Positions 35,235 to 43,233 of a stretch of DNA of 64,000 bases are shown piece by piece. The stretch spans positions 1-64,000 of the forward strand of contig CAYSHC010000002.1 of NCBI GenBank assembly GCA_964430855.1, in the 5' to 3' direction. Below the pieces are notes generated by a model. The model made no database searches. It saw nothing but the letters and a program-made list of their open reading frames with translations, and was not told where the DNA came from. Made by a program: the position numbers and the translations under genes. The first letter of the stretch is position 1, and every line of letters starts with the position of its first letter. The DNA comes from JAEZDP01 sp964430855 (GTDB lineage: Bacteria > Acidobacteriota > Vicinamibacteria > Vicinamibacterales > Vicinamibacteraceae).

Positions 35235-38210
35235 ATGCCGTCTCTGCTGCGCCTGTTCGCGTCGATGAGCCGCCTGGCCGTTACGGCCGTGCTCGTCCTC
35301 CTGACGCTTGCATCGGCAGCCCAGGCAGGCACCGTCAGGCTCCAGTGGAAGCCGAACGCGGAGGCGAACCTCGCCGGCTACGTCGTGCTCTACGGTACCG
35401 CGTCCGGCGTCTACACCCAGTCCTTCGAGGTTGGCCCGACGGTGACGACCGTCGAGGTGCCCGACCTGCCGGACGGGGCGACCTATTACTTCGCCGTCCG
35501 CGCCTACAACACCTCGGGCCTCCAGAGCCCGCTGTCGAACGAGGCGTCCGTCTACCTCAGCCCGAAACCCCCGCCGCCGCCTGTGGTCACCGGCATGTCG
35601 CCGACGAGCGGCCCGATGGGCGGCAACACGCAGGTGACGCTCACCGGCGCGAACTTCACCGCGGGCACCGTCGTGCGCTTCGGCGCCACGGCCGGGACGG
35701 TGCAGAGCGTCTCGGCGGGCAGCATCGTCGTCCGGACGCCGGCGCTGCCGGTCGGTTCCGTCGCGGTGACGGTGACGCGGCCCGACGGACAGGCGGCCAC
35801 GGCGCCGGGCACGTTCACCGCGATGGCGCCGACGCCCGTCATCTCCGCCGTCACGCCGGCGTCGGGGCCGACAAGCGGCGGCACGAGCGTGACAATCACG
35901 GGCAGCCAGTTCGTCTCCGGCGCCACCGTCACGATCGGGGGCGCGCCTGCGGCCGTTGCCTCGCTGACCTCCACGGCGATCGTCGTCACGACGCCGGCCC
36001 GTGCCGCCGGGGCCGCCGACGTCAAGGTGACCAACCCCGGCGGACCGAGTGCGACCAGGGCCGCGGCGTTCACCTACGTCGCTCCCGCGCCCGTGATCAC
36101 GGCGATGTCGCCGACAAACGGGCCGACGAGCGGCAACGCGCTGGTCACGCTGTCCGGGATGCACTTCACCGCGGGCGCGGTCGTGCGGTTCGGGTCGGCC
36201 GCAGGTGCCGTGCAGAGCATCTCGCCGACGGCCATCGTGGTGCGGACGCCTGCCCTGGCCGCAGGCACGTACCCGGTGACCGTGACGCTGCCGGACGGGC
36301 AGTCGGCGGCGGCGCCGGGCGCGTACACGGCCGTCACGCCGTCGCTCCTCATCACGGCTGTCGGGCCGGCGTGGGGACCCGTCACCGGCGGGACCAGCGT
36401 GACGATCACCGGCGGGCAGTTCCAGACGGGCGCGTCGGTCACCGTGGGCGGCGTGCTCGCCGCGATCGCGTCGATCTCGCCGACGGCCATCGTCATCATG
36501 ACGCCGGCCCATGCGGCCGGCGCCGTGGACGTCAAGGTTGTCAACCCTGACGGCGCGACGGCGGTCAGCGCCGGCGCCTTCACCTACAGGGCCCCGGCTC
36601 CCGTCCTGACCGGTGTCCTGCCGGCGGCCGGGCCCGTCTCCGGCGGCACCGTCGTCACGGTGACGGGCGAGGGCTTCACGGGCGGCGCGGCGGTCCTGTT
36701 CGACGGCGTCGAGGGCGTGGTCACCGCACGAACGTCCACGCAGATCGAGGCCATCGCGCCGGCCCGCCCCGCGGGTGCCGTCACGGTGACCGTTCGCAAC
36801 GAGGACGGGCAGACGAGTAGCCTGCCGGGCGCGTACACGTACGAGGACGAGCAGGAGACGGGTACGCCGACGTCGACGCCACCCCCGCCGTTTGTCAGGT
36901 ACTTCGCCGAGGGCGTCCACAGCGGGTTCTTCGATACGCGCTTCGCGCTGGCCAACCCGCACGACACGGACGCGTCGGTGACGGCGACCTTCACCGACCC
37001 GTTCGGCACGGAGGTCCCGATGCACATCGTCGTGCCGGCCGGCGGTCACGTGACCGTCGACCGCTCGAACATGCCGGCGCTGGCCAACGAGGCGTTCGCG
37101 ACGCGGTTCGAGAGCGACGTCGAGATCGGCATCGACAGGACGGTGCAGTGGGATTCGGCCGGCTACGGCGCGCACAGCGAGACGGGCATCGCCTCGCCGC
37201 GGACGTCCTGGTACTTCGCGGAGGGGGCCACGCACTCGGGCTTCGACCTCTTCTACCTGCTCCAGAACCCGGCAGACGAGACGGCTGTCGTCCGCGTCAG
37301 GTACCTGCTCGGCACCGGGCAGGTCATCGAGCGGGTCCACCACGTGGCGCCGTTCGCGCGGACGAACATCTGGGTGAACTACGACCACCCGGCCCTCGCC
37401 TCGGCGGAGATCTCGGCGGAACTCACGTCGCTCAACGGCGTGCCCATCGTCGCCGAGCGCTCGATGTACCAGAGCCTGAACGGCCAGCTCTTCACGTCGG
37501 GGCACAACAGCGGCGGCGTCGCCACGCCGTCCACCCAGTGGTTCCTGGCGGAGGGCACGACCGGCAGCACGTTCGACATGTTCATGCTGGTGGCCAACCC
37601 CAACGCCACCCCGGCGAAGCTGCACGTGACGTACCTGCTCGCCGTCGGCCCGCCTGTCGTCCGGTCGTACACGGTGCCGGCCAACAGCCGCTTCACCGTC
37701 TGGGTCGACTACGAGGACCCGCGCCTGGCCCAGGCGGATGTCTCGGTCGTGGTCACCTCGACCAACGACGTGCCCGTCATTGTCGAGCGCACCATGTGGT
37801 GGGCCGACAGGCCAGGCCAGCCATGGACCGAGGCGCACAACAGCGCCGGCGTGACCTCGAGCGCGCCCGCGTGGGTGCTCGCCGACGGCGAGTCGTCCAC
37901 CGCACGCGGCGCCGTGACCTACGCGCTCGTCGCCAACACGAGCCCGAAGGCGACGCCGGTCCGCTTCACGCTCCTGACGCCACAGGGTCGCGGTCGCAGC
38001 GTCCAGGCGACGGTTGCCGCCAGGAGCCGCTACTCGATCGATGTCGCGATGACATTCCCGGAGGCCCTCGACAGCCGCTTCGGCCTGCTGGTCGAGAGCC
38101 TCGACGGCGCGGCGCTGGTGGTCGAGCGCGCGAGCTACTGGAACGCCGGTGGCATCACGTGGGCCGCCGGCACGGCCAGCCTCGGCATGCCGCTCGCCGG
38201 CAGCCGATAA
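35235..38210 (+). CDS. secreted FN3-TIG-DUF5719-like repeat protein, large paralogue
   Basis: A 991-residue exported protein. The signal peptide ends near residue 31 (LTLASAAQAG). An FN3-like domain (31-110, GTVRLQWKPNAEANLAGYVV) is followed by five IPT/TIG domains of about 84 residues, starting near 115, 200, 283, 368 and 453. After an acidic linker come four repeats of about 103-111 residues starting near 554, 656, 767 and 878. Each opens with a W/RY-F-A-E-G motif and closes with an SIV/VIVERxM(Y/W) segment, resembling DUF5719. Such proteins are probably surface or matrix components. ATG 35265 is an alternative start. It is followed by a shorter paralogue. Confidence 0.85.
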   Translation: MPSLLRLFASMSRLAVTAVLVLLTLASAAQAGTVRLQWKPNAEANLAGYVVLYGTASGVYTQSFEVGPTVTTVEVPDLPDGATYYFAVRAYNTSGLQSPLSNEASVYLSPKPPPPPVVTGMSPTSGPMGGNTQVTLTGANFTAGTVVRFGATAGTVQSVSAGSIVVRTPALPVGSVAVTVTRPDGQAATAPGTFTAMAPTPVISAVTPASGPTSGGTSVTITGSQFVSGATVTIGGAPAAVASLTSTAIVVTTPARAAGAADVKVTNPGGPSATRAAAFTYVAPAPVITAMSPTNGPTSGNALVTLSGMHFTAGAVVRFGSAAGAVQSISPTAIVVRTPALAAGTYPVTVTLPDGQSAAAPGAYTAVTPSLLITAVGPAWGPVTGGTSVTITGGQFQTGASVTVGGVLAAIASISPTAIVIMTPAHAAGAVDVKVVNPDGATAVSAGAFTYRAPAPVLTGVLPAAGPVSGGTVVTVTGEGFTGGAAVLFDGVEGVVTARTSTQIEAIAPARPAGAVTVTVRNEDGQTSSLPGAYTYEDEQETGTPTSTPPPPFVRYFAEGVHSGFFDTRFALANPHDTDASVTATFTDPFGTEVPMHIVVPAGGHVTVDRSNMPALANEAFATRFESDVEIGIDRTVQWDSAGYGAHSETGIASPRTSWYFAEGATHSGFDLFYLLQNPADETAVVRVRYLLGTGQVIERVHHVAPFARTNIWVNYDHPALASAEISAELTSLNGVPIVAERSMYQSLNGQLFTSGHNSGGVATPSTQWFLAEGTTGSTFDMFMLVANPNATPAKLHVTYLLAVGPPVVRSYTVPANSRFTVWVDYEDPRLAQADVSVVVTSTNDVPVIVERTMWWADRPGQPWTEAHNSAGVTSSAPAWVLADGESSTARGAVTYALVANTSPKATPVRFTLLTPQGRGRSVQATVAARSRYSIDVAMTFPEALDSRFGLLVESLDGAALVVERASYWNAGGITWAAGTASLGMPLAGSR

Positions 38211-38223
38211 GGCCTTCCGACTA

Positions 38224-38233
38224 ACAAATTTGT
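38224..38233. other. AT-rich palindrome between the two repeat-protein genes
   Basis: ACAAATTTGT is a perfect 10-bp palindrome in unusually AT-rich sequence 13 bp after the stop of the first paralogue. The rest of the 182-bp gap holds an imperfect GCTGA...TCAGC inverted repeat. I saw no promoter or riboswitch I could name. Confidence 0.25.
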
Positions 38234-38392
38234 ATGCCTGAGCTGGCCTCAAGAGTGCCAGATCGCTGACGATTCCGTAATCAGCGCTGCCGCCGCGGAA
38301 TGGTCGAGATCGCCGGGTTGCCGACATTTGCCCGCGTTTTCGCCCCGTTTCGCGTCGGCCTTCGAGGCACGGAGGTTGCCCTGTTACCGGGC

Positions 38393-40321
38393 GTGAAGAT
38401 TCGAGTGTCGTTTCGTCGTGCGCTGCACGCGCTGCTCCTCTGCGTGCTGGCGTTCGGCCCGGGCGTCACAGCTGCTGCGGCCGAAGACGTGCAGCTGGTC
38501 TGGGATCCCAACACCGAGCCAGACCTTGCCGGCTACGTCGTGCTGATTGGCACGGCGCCTCGCGTCTACACCCAGTCGGTCGAGGTGGGGCCGGCGCAGC
38601 CCTTCGCGTCAATCAGCGGCCTGCCTGGCGGTCTCACCTACTACTTCGCGGTCCGCGCGTTCAACACCGCCGGTCTCCAGAGCGGCCTGTCGAACGAGGT
38701 CTCGGTGTTTGTCGCCAATGACACCGCGCCTGCCGGCCCTGCGCCCGTGGTCACCAAGGCCACGCCCTCGTCCGGCCCGGCGGGGGGCGGCACGCTCGTC
38801 GCGCTCAACGTCACCGGGCTGAAGCCCGGCGCCACCGTCACCTTCGGCGGGCAGAGTGCCGTCGTCATCTCGTCGACAGCCTCGTCGCTCATCGTCGTCG
38901 CGCCGGCGCACACGGCGGGGAAGGCCCCCATCGTGGTGCGGAACCCCGACGGCGCCGCGAGCGACGGGTCCGTGGCGTTCACCTATCAGGCCGGCGATCC
39001 GCCCGCGTGGGACTTCGTCCGCTACTTCGCCGAGGGCGCGCAGAGCGGGTTCTTCGAGACGCGCTTCGCCCTGGCCAACCCCCACGACCATCCGGTGGCG
39101 CTGCGCATCACGCTTACCGACGTCTTCGGCACCGAGACCGTCCTCACGCGGACGCTGGCGGCGGGCGCGCGCATGACGCTCGACCGGTCGAACCTGCCGC
39201 CGCTCAAGAGCGAGGCGTTCGGCTCGCGCTTCGAGGCCAGCCACCCGATTGGCATCGACCGCACCATGACGTGGGATGTCGCCCACGGGTACGGGTCGCA
39301 CTCGGAGACGGGCATTCAGGAGCCGCGCACCACCTGGTACCTCGCGGAGGGCGCGACGCACAGCGGCTTCAATCTCTTCTACCTGCTCCAGAACTCCACC
39401 GACAAGGCGGCGCAGGTGCGCGTGCGCTACCTGCTCTCGACGGGCGACGTGATCGTGAAGAACCACGTGGTGGCGCCGCGGGCCCGCACCAACATCTGGG
39501 TGAACCTCGACGACCCGGTGCTCGCCTCGGCGGAGATGTCGGCGCATATCGAGTCGACCAACGGCGTCCCCATCGTCGTCGAGCGGTCGATGTACCTCGA
39601 CCACGGGGGACAGCTCTTCACCGCGGGCCACAACAGCGGCGCGCTCCCCGCGGCAAGCACGCGCTGGTTCCTGGCGGAGGGCTCCACGGGCGATTACTTC
39701 GACACGTTCATCCTGGTGGCCAACCCGAACAGCGCGCCGGCGCAGCTGCGCGTCACCTACCTCCGCGCGGGTGACAGGCCCGTGGAGGTCCCCTACACGG
39801 TGGCACCCAACAGCCGGCTCACCATCTGGGTCGACCAGCAGCCGGGGCTCTCCCATGCCGACGTCTCGGCGATCGTCGAGAGCGTCAACGACCAGCCCGT
39901 GATCGTCGAGCGCTCGATGTGGTGGCCCGGCGTCGCCGGCGGACCGTGGACCGAGGCGCACAACAGCGCCGCCGTCACCACGACGGCTTCACGCTGGGTG
40001 GTTGCCGACGGCGAGGACTCGCCGGCAACCACCACCTACGTCCTCGTGGCGAACACGGGCGACGAGGACGCACGCGTGCGGTTCACGCTGCTCGGCCCCT
40101 CGGGCAAGGTGAACAAGGTCACGCTGACGGTGAAGGCCCAGCAGCGGTTCTCGATGGACGTGGGCGCGACGTTTGCCGAGGCGCGCAACACGCGCTTCGG
40201 GGTGCTCGTGGAGGCCGAGGACCCCGACGCGCCGCTCGTCGTCGAGCGGGCGACGTACTCGGACGCCCAGGGCATCCCGTGGGCGGCAGGATCCAACAGC
40301 CTGGGCACGCCGCTCGACTGA
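38393..40321 (+). CDS. secreted FN3-TIG-DUF5719-like repeat protein, small paralogue
   Basis: A 642-residue paralogue of the preceding gene product. After a signal peptide (ALHALLLCVLAFGPGVTAAAA) it has the same FN3-like domain (DVQLVWDPNTEPDLAGYVVL), a single TIG domain in place of five, and the same four DUF5719-like repeats: RYFAEGAQSGFFETRF, WYLAEGATHSGFNLFYLL, WFLAEGSTGDYFDTFIL and WVVADGEDSPATTTYVL. Near-identical residue patterns between paired repeats show duplication of the whole gene followed by change in TIG number. GTG 38393 was chosen for the signal peptide; the closest Shine-Dalgarno-like GGAGG lies about 17 nt upstream, so the start is uncertain. Confidence 0.83.
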   Translation: MKIRVSFRRALHALLLCVLAFGPGVTAAAAEDVQLVWDPNTEPDLAGYVVLIGTAPRVYTQSVEVGPAQPFASISGLPGGLTYYFAVRAFNTAGLQSGLSNEVSVFVANDTAPAGPAPVVTKATPSSGPAGGGTLVALNVTGLKPGATVTFGGQSAVVISSTASSLIVVAPAHTAGKAPIVVRNPDGAASDGSVAFTYQAGDPPAWDFVRYFAEGAQSGFFETRFALANPHDHPVALRITLTDVFGTETVLTRTLAAGARMTLDRSNLPPLKSEAFGSRFEASHPIGIDRTMTWDVAHGYGSHSETGIQEPRTTWYLAEGATHSGFNLFYLLQNSTDKAAQVRVRYLLSTGDVIVKNHVVAPRARTNIWVNLDDPVLASAEMSAHIESTNGVPIVVERSMYLDHGGQLFTAGHNSGALPAASTRWFLAEGSTGDYFDTFILVANPNSAPAQLRVTYLRAGDRPVEVPYTVAPNSRLTIWVDQQPGLSHADVSAIVESVNDQPVIVERSMWWPGVAGGPWTEAHNSAAVTTTASRWVVADGEDSPATTTYVLVANTGDEDARVRFTLLGPSGKVNKVTLTVKAQQRFSMDVGATFAEARNTRFGVLVEAEDPDAPLVVERATYSDAQGIPWAAGSNSLGTPLD

Positions 40322-40349
40322 GGTCGATGGGATAAGCTAGCCCCTCGAC

Positions 40350-40368
40350 GCGTCGTCCCCCACGACGC
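40350..40368 (+). promoter_or_regulatory. leader hairpin before the small membrane protein gene
   Basis: GCGTCGT and ACGACGC pair around CCCCC just before the Shine-Dalgarno sequence GAGGAG. A weak -10 (TAAGCT, 40333-40338) lies upstream. It could be a leader structure or the terminator of the preceding gene; there is no T tract. Confidence 0.3.
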
Positions 40369-40382
40369 CTCCCCGAGGAGAC

Positions 40383-40748
40383 ATGGCCAGCTTCACGATC
40401 CGTATCGGCGCGATCCTCATCGCGGCAGGCGTCGCCGCCTACGTGCTCACCGGCGCCACCAGCGTCACCGCGCTCATTCCGTCGGCCATCGGGGCCGGGC
40501 TGGCGCTGCTCGGCATCGTGGCGGTCAGGCGTCCCGACGCGCGCCAGCACGCCATGCACGTGGCCATGGTCGTGGCGCTCATCGGGCTGGCCGGCTCGTT
40601 CACCGGCCTGCTGGCGCTGCCCGACATGCTGTCGGGCACCGGCGTGCGCCCATCGGTCGCGCTGCGCGCGGTGATGGCCGTGATGCTGCTGGTCTATCTC
40701 GGGGTGGGACTCAAGTCGTTCGCGGATGCCCGTCTGCGGCGGCGCTGA
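40383..40748 (+). CDS. small four-helix membrane protein, unknown
   Basis: A 121-residue integral membrane protein with four hydrophobic segments (about 6-25, 29-46, 58-80 and 92-112) and a basic C-terminal tail (DARLRRR). ATG 40383 follows GAGGAG by about 5 nt, a canonical start. I do not recognise a named family. It resembles short membrane proteins often left as hypothetical. Its 3' end overlaps the convergent ispG gene by 38 bp, which limits terminator space between them. Confidence 0.7.
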   Translation: MASFTIRIGAILIAAGVAAYVLTGATSVTALIPSAIGAGLALLGIVAVRRPDARQHAMHVAMVVALIGLAGSFTGLLALPDMLSGTGVRPSVALRAVMAVMLLVYLGVGLKSFADARLRRR

Positions 40749-41982
40749 CGGCCGTGGGCTTCGCCGGGTAGTGCGACGCGACGTACGCGTCGACGAGGTC
40801 GCGGAAGCCGGCGGCCAGCTCGTCGTAGGTGCCGCGCAGCGTCACCGCATGCTCGCCGTCGATGTAGACGGGGCAGTTGGGGGCCTCTCCCGTGCCGGGG
40901 AGCGAGATGCCGATGTTGGCGGCCTTCGACTCGCCCGGCCCGTTCACCACGCAGCCCATCACCGCCAGCGTCAGCGTCTCGACGCCCTCGTACTGCTGGC
41001 GCCACTCCGGCATGCGCGAGCGGATGTACTCCTGCGTGCGCTCGGCGAGTTCCTGGAACGTCGTGGACGTCGTCCGGCCGCAGCCCGGGCAGGCGGTGAC
41101 GCTCGGGCTGAACGACCGGATGCCGAGTGACTGGAGCAACTCGCACGCGGCGTACACCTCCTCGCGGCGGTCGCCGTTCGGCCGCGGCGTCAGCGACACG
41201 CGGATGGTGTCGCCGATGCCCTCGTGCAGCAGCACGCCCATCGCCGCCGACGACCACACGAGCCCCTTGATGCCCATGCCGGCCTCGGTGAGGCCGAGGT
41301 GCAGCGGCTGCCGCGTGCGCGCCGCGAGCGCCCTGTACACCTCGATGAGGTGCACGGGCCGCGAGACCTTGCACGAGATGATGATCTGGTCGTGGCGCAG
41401 GCCGCACTCGAGCGCGAGGTCCGTCGAGGTGAGCGCCGACTCGACCATGCAGGCGTTGACGATCTCGTCGGACGTCTTCCCGAGCCCCCTGTCGGTGTTC
41501 TCCTGCATCCGCCGCACGACGAGCTCCTGGTTGAGGGAGCCGCCGTTGACACCGATGCGCACCGGCTTGTCGTTGTCACGGGCGACGCCGCAGATGGTCG
41601 CGAACTGCTCGTCGCGGCGGGCGCCCGTGCCGACGTTGCCGGGGTTGATGCGGTACTTGTCGAGCGCGGCCGCACAGGCGGGGTAGCGCGTCAGCAGCAG
41701 GTGCCCGTTGTAGTGGAAGTCGCCGATGAGCGGGGCCTCGCAGCCGGCATCGCGCAGGCGCTGCTTGATCTCGGGGACGGCGCGCGCCGCCTCGGGCACA
41801 TTCACGGTGACGCGCACCATCTCGGAGCCGGCCTCGACGAGCGCCAGGCACTGCGCCACCGTGCGCTCGACGTCGGCCGTGTCCGTGCTGGTCATCGACT
41901 GCACGACGACGGGGGCACCGCCGCCCACCTGGACGTGCCCGACGCGGACGCCGTACGTACGGTGCAACCGGACGGTCGTCAT
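40711..41982 (-). CDS. ispG: (E)-4-hydroxy-3-methylbut-2-enyl-diphosphate synthase
   Basis: Penultimate enzyme of the MEP isoprenoid pathway, converting MEcPP to HMBPP with a 4Fe-4S cluster. It is a short bacterial IspG of 423 residues with an N-terminal TIM barrel (VQSMTSTDTADVE, IGDFHYNGHLLL, NPGNVG) and a C-terminal reductase-like domain. The cluster cysteines lie in CPGCG (298, 301) and in MGCVVNGPGESKAANIG, the IspG signature. The ATG overlaps the stop of the upstream PilZ-type gene by ATGA, so the two are translationally coupled. Confidence 0.97.
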   Translation of the reverse strand: MTTVRLHRTYGVRVGHVQVGGGAPVVVQSMTSTDTADVERTVAQCLALVEAGSEMVRVTVNVPEAARAVPEIKQRLRDAGCEAPLIGDFHYNGHLLLTRYPACAAALDKYRINPGNVGTGARRDEQFATICGVARDNDKPVRIGVNGGSLNQELVVRRMQENTDRGLGKTSDEIVNACMVESALTSTDLALECGLRHDQIIISCKVSRPVHLIEVYRALAARTRQPLHLGLTEAGMGIKGLVWSSAAMGVLLHEGIGDTIRVSLTPRPNGDRREEVYAACELLQSLGIRSFSPSVTACPGCGRTTSTTFQELAERTQEYIRSRMPEWRQQYEGVETLTLAVMGCVVNGPGESKAANIGISLPGTGEAPNCPVYIDGEHAVTLRGTYDELAAGFRDLVDAYVASHYPAKPTAVSAAADGHPRTT

Positions 41983-42413
41983 GACGGCCAGCGCCTCCCG
42001 GATGGCGGCGGCAGGGCTTCGCCCGCCGCGTCACCGGCGTGCCCGCCGGCAAGTTCGGCGACGATGGCACGCAGCGCCTCGCGCTCCTCGGCGCGGACGC
42101 CTTCGAGCGCCAGCGCGGTGACATAGCGGGCCCGCGGCTCGCGTCCCGGCACGCCCGCGGTGCGGCAGTACACGACGCGCCCCGTGAGCGTCAGCGGCGC
42201 GCGCGCCTCCACGACGATCGTGACGTCGCACGCGGTGTCGGGGCGGATGGGCGTGTCGCCTTCCACCAGGAGCCCGCTCTCGCTGACCTCGCGGAGCGCC
42301 ATCGACGCATCACCGTCCCCGCGCACCACGCCGGCGCGGCGCGGAGGCACCTCCACCCGCAGGGCACGGCGCCGTTCGGGCGTCCAGTCGAGCGTGGCGT
42401 GCTTCAGGGCCAT
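41979..42413 (-). CDS. PilZ-domain-like protein
   Basis: A 144-residue cytoplasmic protein. The N-terminal ERRRALRVEVPPR looks like the RxxxR c-di-GMP-binding motif of PilZ domains. The following strands (MALREVSESGLLVEGD, VTIVVEARAPLTLTGRVVYC) fit the D/NxSxxG block in relaxed form, with SESG in place of DxSxxG. The C-terminal 40 residues are Ala/Gly-rich and probably disordered. It may sense c-di-GMP, but the weak second motif makes binding uncertain. It is coupled to ispG by an ATGA overlap, an unusual partner. Confidence 0.7.
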   Translation of the reverse strand: MALKHATLDWTPERRRALRVEVPPRRAGVVRGDGDASMALREVSESGLLVEGDTPIRPDTACDVTIVVEARAPLTLTGRVVYCRTAGVPGREPRARYVTALALEGVRAEEREALRAIVAELAGGHAGDAAGEALPPPSGRRWPS

Positions 42414-42421
42414 CGGTTCTC

Positions 42422-43021
42422 TCAGCGCGGCGTGTCCTCGAGCCGGGTGCGCGAGCTCCGGTGCAGGTCGAGCACGTGCGGCCCAAGCTGCTTGCTCACA
42501 AACAGCTTGGCCTCGAGGTTCTCGATCGGGTTCGGCACGTACCGGATCACGTCGAAATGCAGGTTGGCCAGCGTCGCGCGCATGTCGTAGTGGCGGTTCT
42601 TGGTCTTGACGACGATCTCGTCGAAGCCGGCCGCCACGGCCCAGGTCTCCTGCTCCTCGGTCAGCGCGCGGAAGTGGCCCTGGCCCCGCCAGTCACTGCG
42701 GGTGCCGCCGATCCAGCTGTAGAGGATGCGCCGGTTCTCGAACGTCACCACGTCCTCGAGCTGCGCTGCGAGGTCCGCGAGCCGTGGGTTCGACTCGTTG
42801 GCGAACAACTCGTGACACACTTTGTAGGACACAGGGACGAGCGAGCCGGGCTCGTCAGGGAGCGGCGCGACCGCCATCACGATCAGGTGCTCGCGATCGC
42901 TCAGCCGCTCGATGATCTCGCTGGCCGTCTTGCGCCGCGCGAACTCGCCGAAGAACTCCTCGATGTACTCGATCTCGAGGGCCCCCTGTTCGAGGCCGTA
43001 ATGTCGGATCAGATATTCCAC
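42422..43021 (-). CDS. GNAT family N-acetyltransferase
   Basis: A 199-residue acetyltransferase-like protein. Motif A reads SDWRGQGHFRALTEEQETWA (the R/QxxGxG/A acetyl-CoA loop), preceded by ILYSWIGGTR and followed by the FDEIVVKTKNRHYDMRATL motif B region. The N-terminal 60 residues are rich in Glu and contain a helix-forming EFFGEFARRKTASEIIERL. GTG 43021 is taken as start; a perfect TATAAT (43051-43046) lies 25 nt upstream. It ends 8 bp before the PilZ start on the same strand, so GNAT-PilZ-ispG may be one operon. Acceptor substrate unknown. Confidence 0.8.
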   Translation of the reverse strand: MEYLIRHYGLEQGALEIEYIEEFFGEFARRKTASEIIERLSDREHLIVMAVAPLPDEPGSLVPVSYKVCHELFANESNPRLADLAAQLEDVVTFENRRILYSWIGGTRSDWRGQGHFRALTEEQETWAVAAGFDEIVVKTKNRHYDMRATLANLHFDVIRYVPNPIENLEAKLFVSKQLGPHVLDLHRSSRTRLEDTPR

Positions 43022-43045
43022 GCGGGACCAGGACTCGCGCCATTC

Positions 43046-43051
43046 ATTATA
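43046..43051 (-). promoter_or_regulatory. -10 box of the GNAT-PilZ-ispG unit
   Basis: A perfect TATAAT on the minus strand, giving a predicted leader of about 18 nt to the GTG at 43021. No TTGACA-like -35 was seen. It is the clearest promoter box upstream of the presumed three-gene unit. Confidence 0.5.
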
Positions 43052-43071
43052 GTGGCAGAGGTCGGCCGCCC

Positions 43072-43191
43072 ATGAGCGGCCTGCTGCTGGGCATCATCCT
43101 TGCCGTCATCGCCGTCTTCACGGTGATGTGGGCCGTCGGCAAGGTCCTGTGGTGGCTGCGCGTGACCATCCCCCCACGACGGAAGAGGTAG
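43072..43191 (+). CDS. 39-residue single-pass membrane peptide, unknown
   Basis: A short ORF coding a hydrophobic segment (GLLLGIILAVIAVFTVMWAV) and a basic tail (TIPPRRKR), a layout typical of small bacterial membrane proteins. It starts at ATG 43072, divergent from the GNAT gene, and has no convincing Shine-Dalgarno sequence. Its TAG abuts the second copy of the dispersed repeat. Composition supports a real peptide but chance cannot be excluded at this length. Confidence 0.45.
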   Translation: MSGLLLGIILAVIAVFTVMWAVGKVLWWLRVTIPPRRKR

Positions 43192-43233
43192 GGTCAGGTC
43201 TCGAGATCGCGCGCCGTGGGGTCAGGTCTCGCG
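43191..43233. repeat. dispersed palindromic repeat, copy 2
   Basis: Two direct units GGGTCAGGTCTCG (43191-43203 and 43219-43231) lie 28 bp apart. GGGGTCAGGTCTCGCG (43218-43233) is the exact reverse complement of 9649-9664. The DEAD-box helicase stop codon (43222-43224) lies inside it, so that protein also ends in Arg-Glu-Thr. Confidence 0.65.

Noticed and set aside
34833..38327. 1164-codon minus-strand ORF opposite the large repeat protein
   Set aside because: The plus strand has a clear signal peptide, FN3, TIG and DUF5719-like repeats. The antisense product is Arg/His/Gly-rich without motifs, a by-product of high third-position GC.
38211..38392. c-di-GMP (GEMM) riboswitch before the second FN3-containing gene
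   Set aside because: Such riboswitches can precede extracellular-protein genes, but I found neither the conserved GEMM core nor its tetraloop-receptor sequence here.
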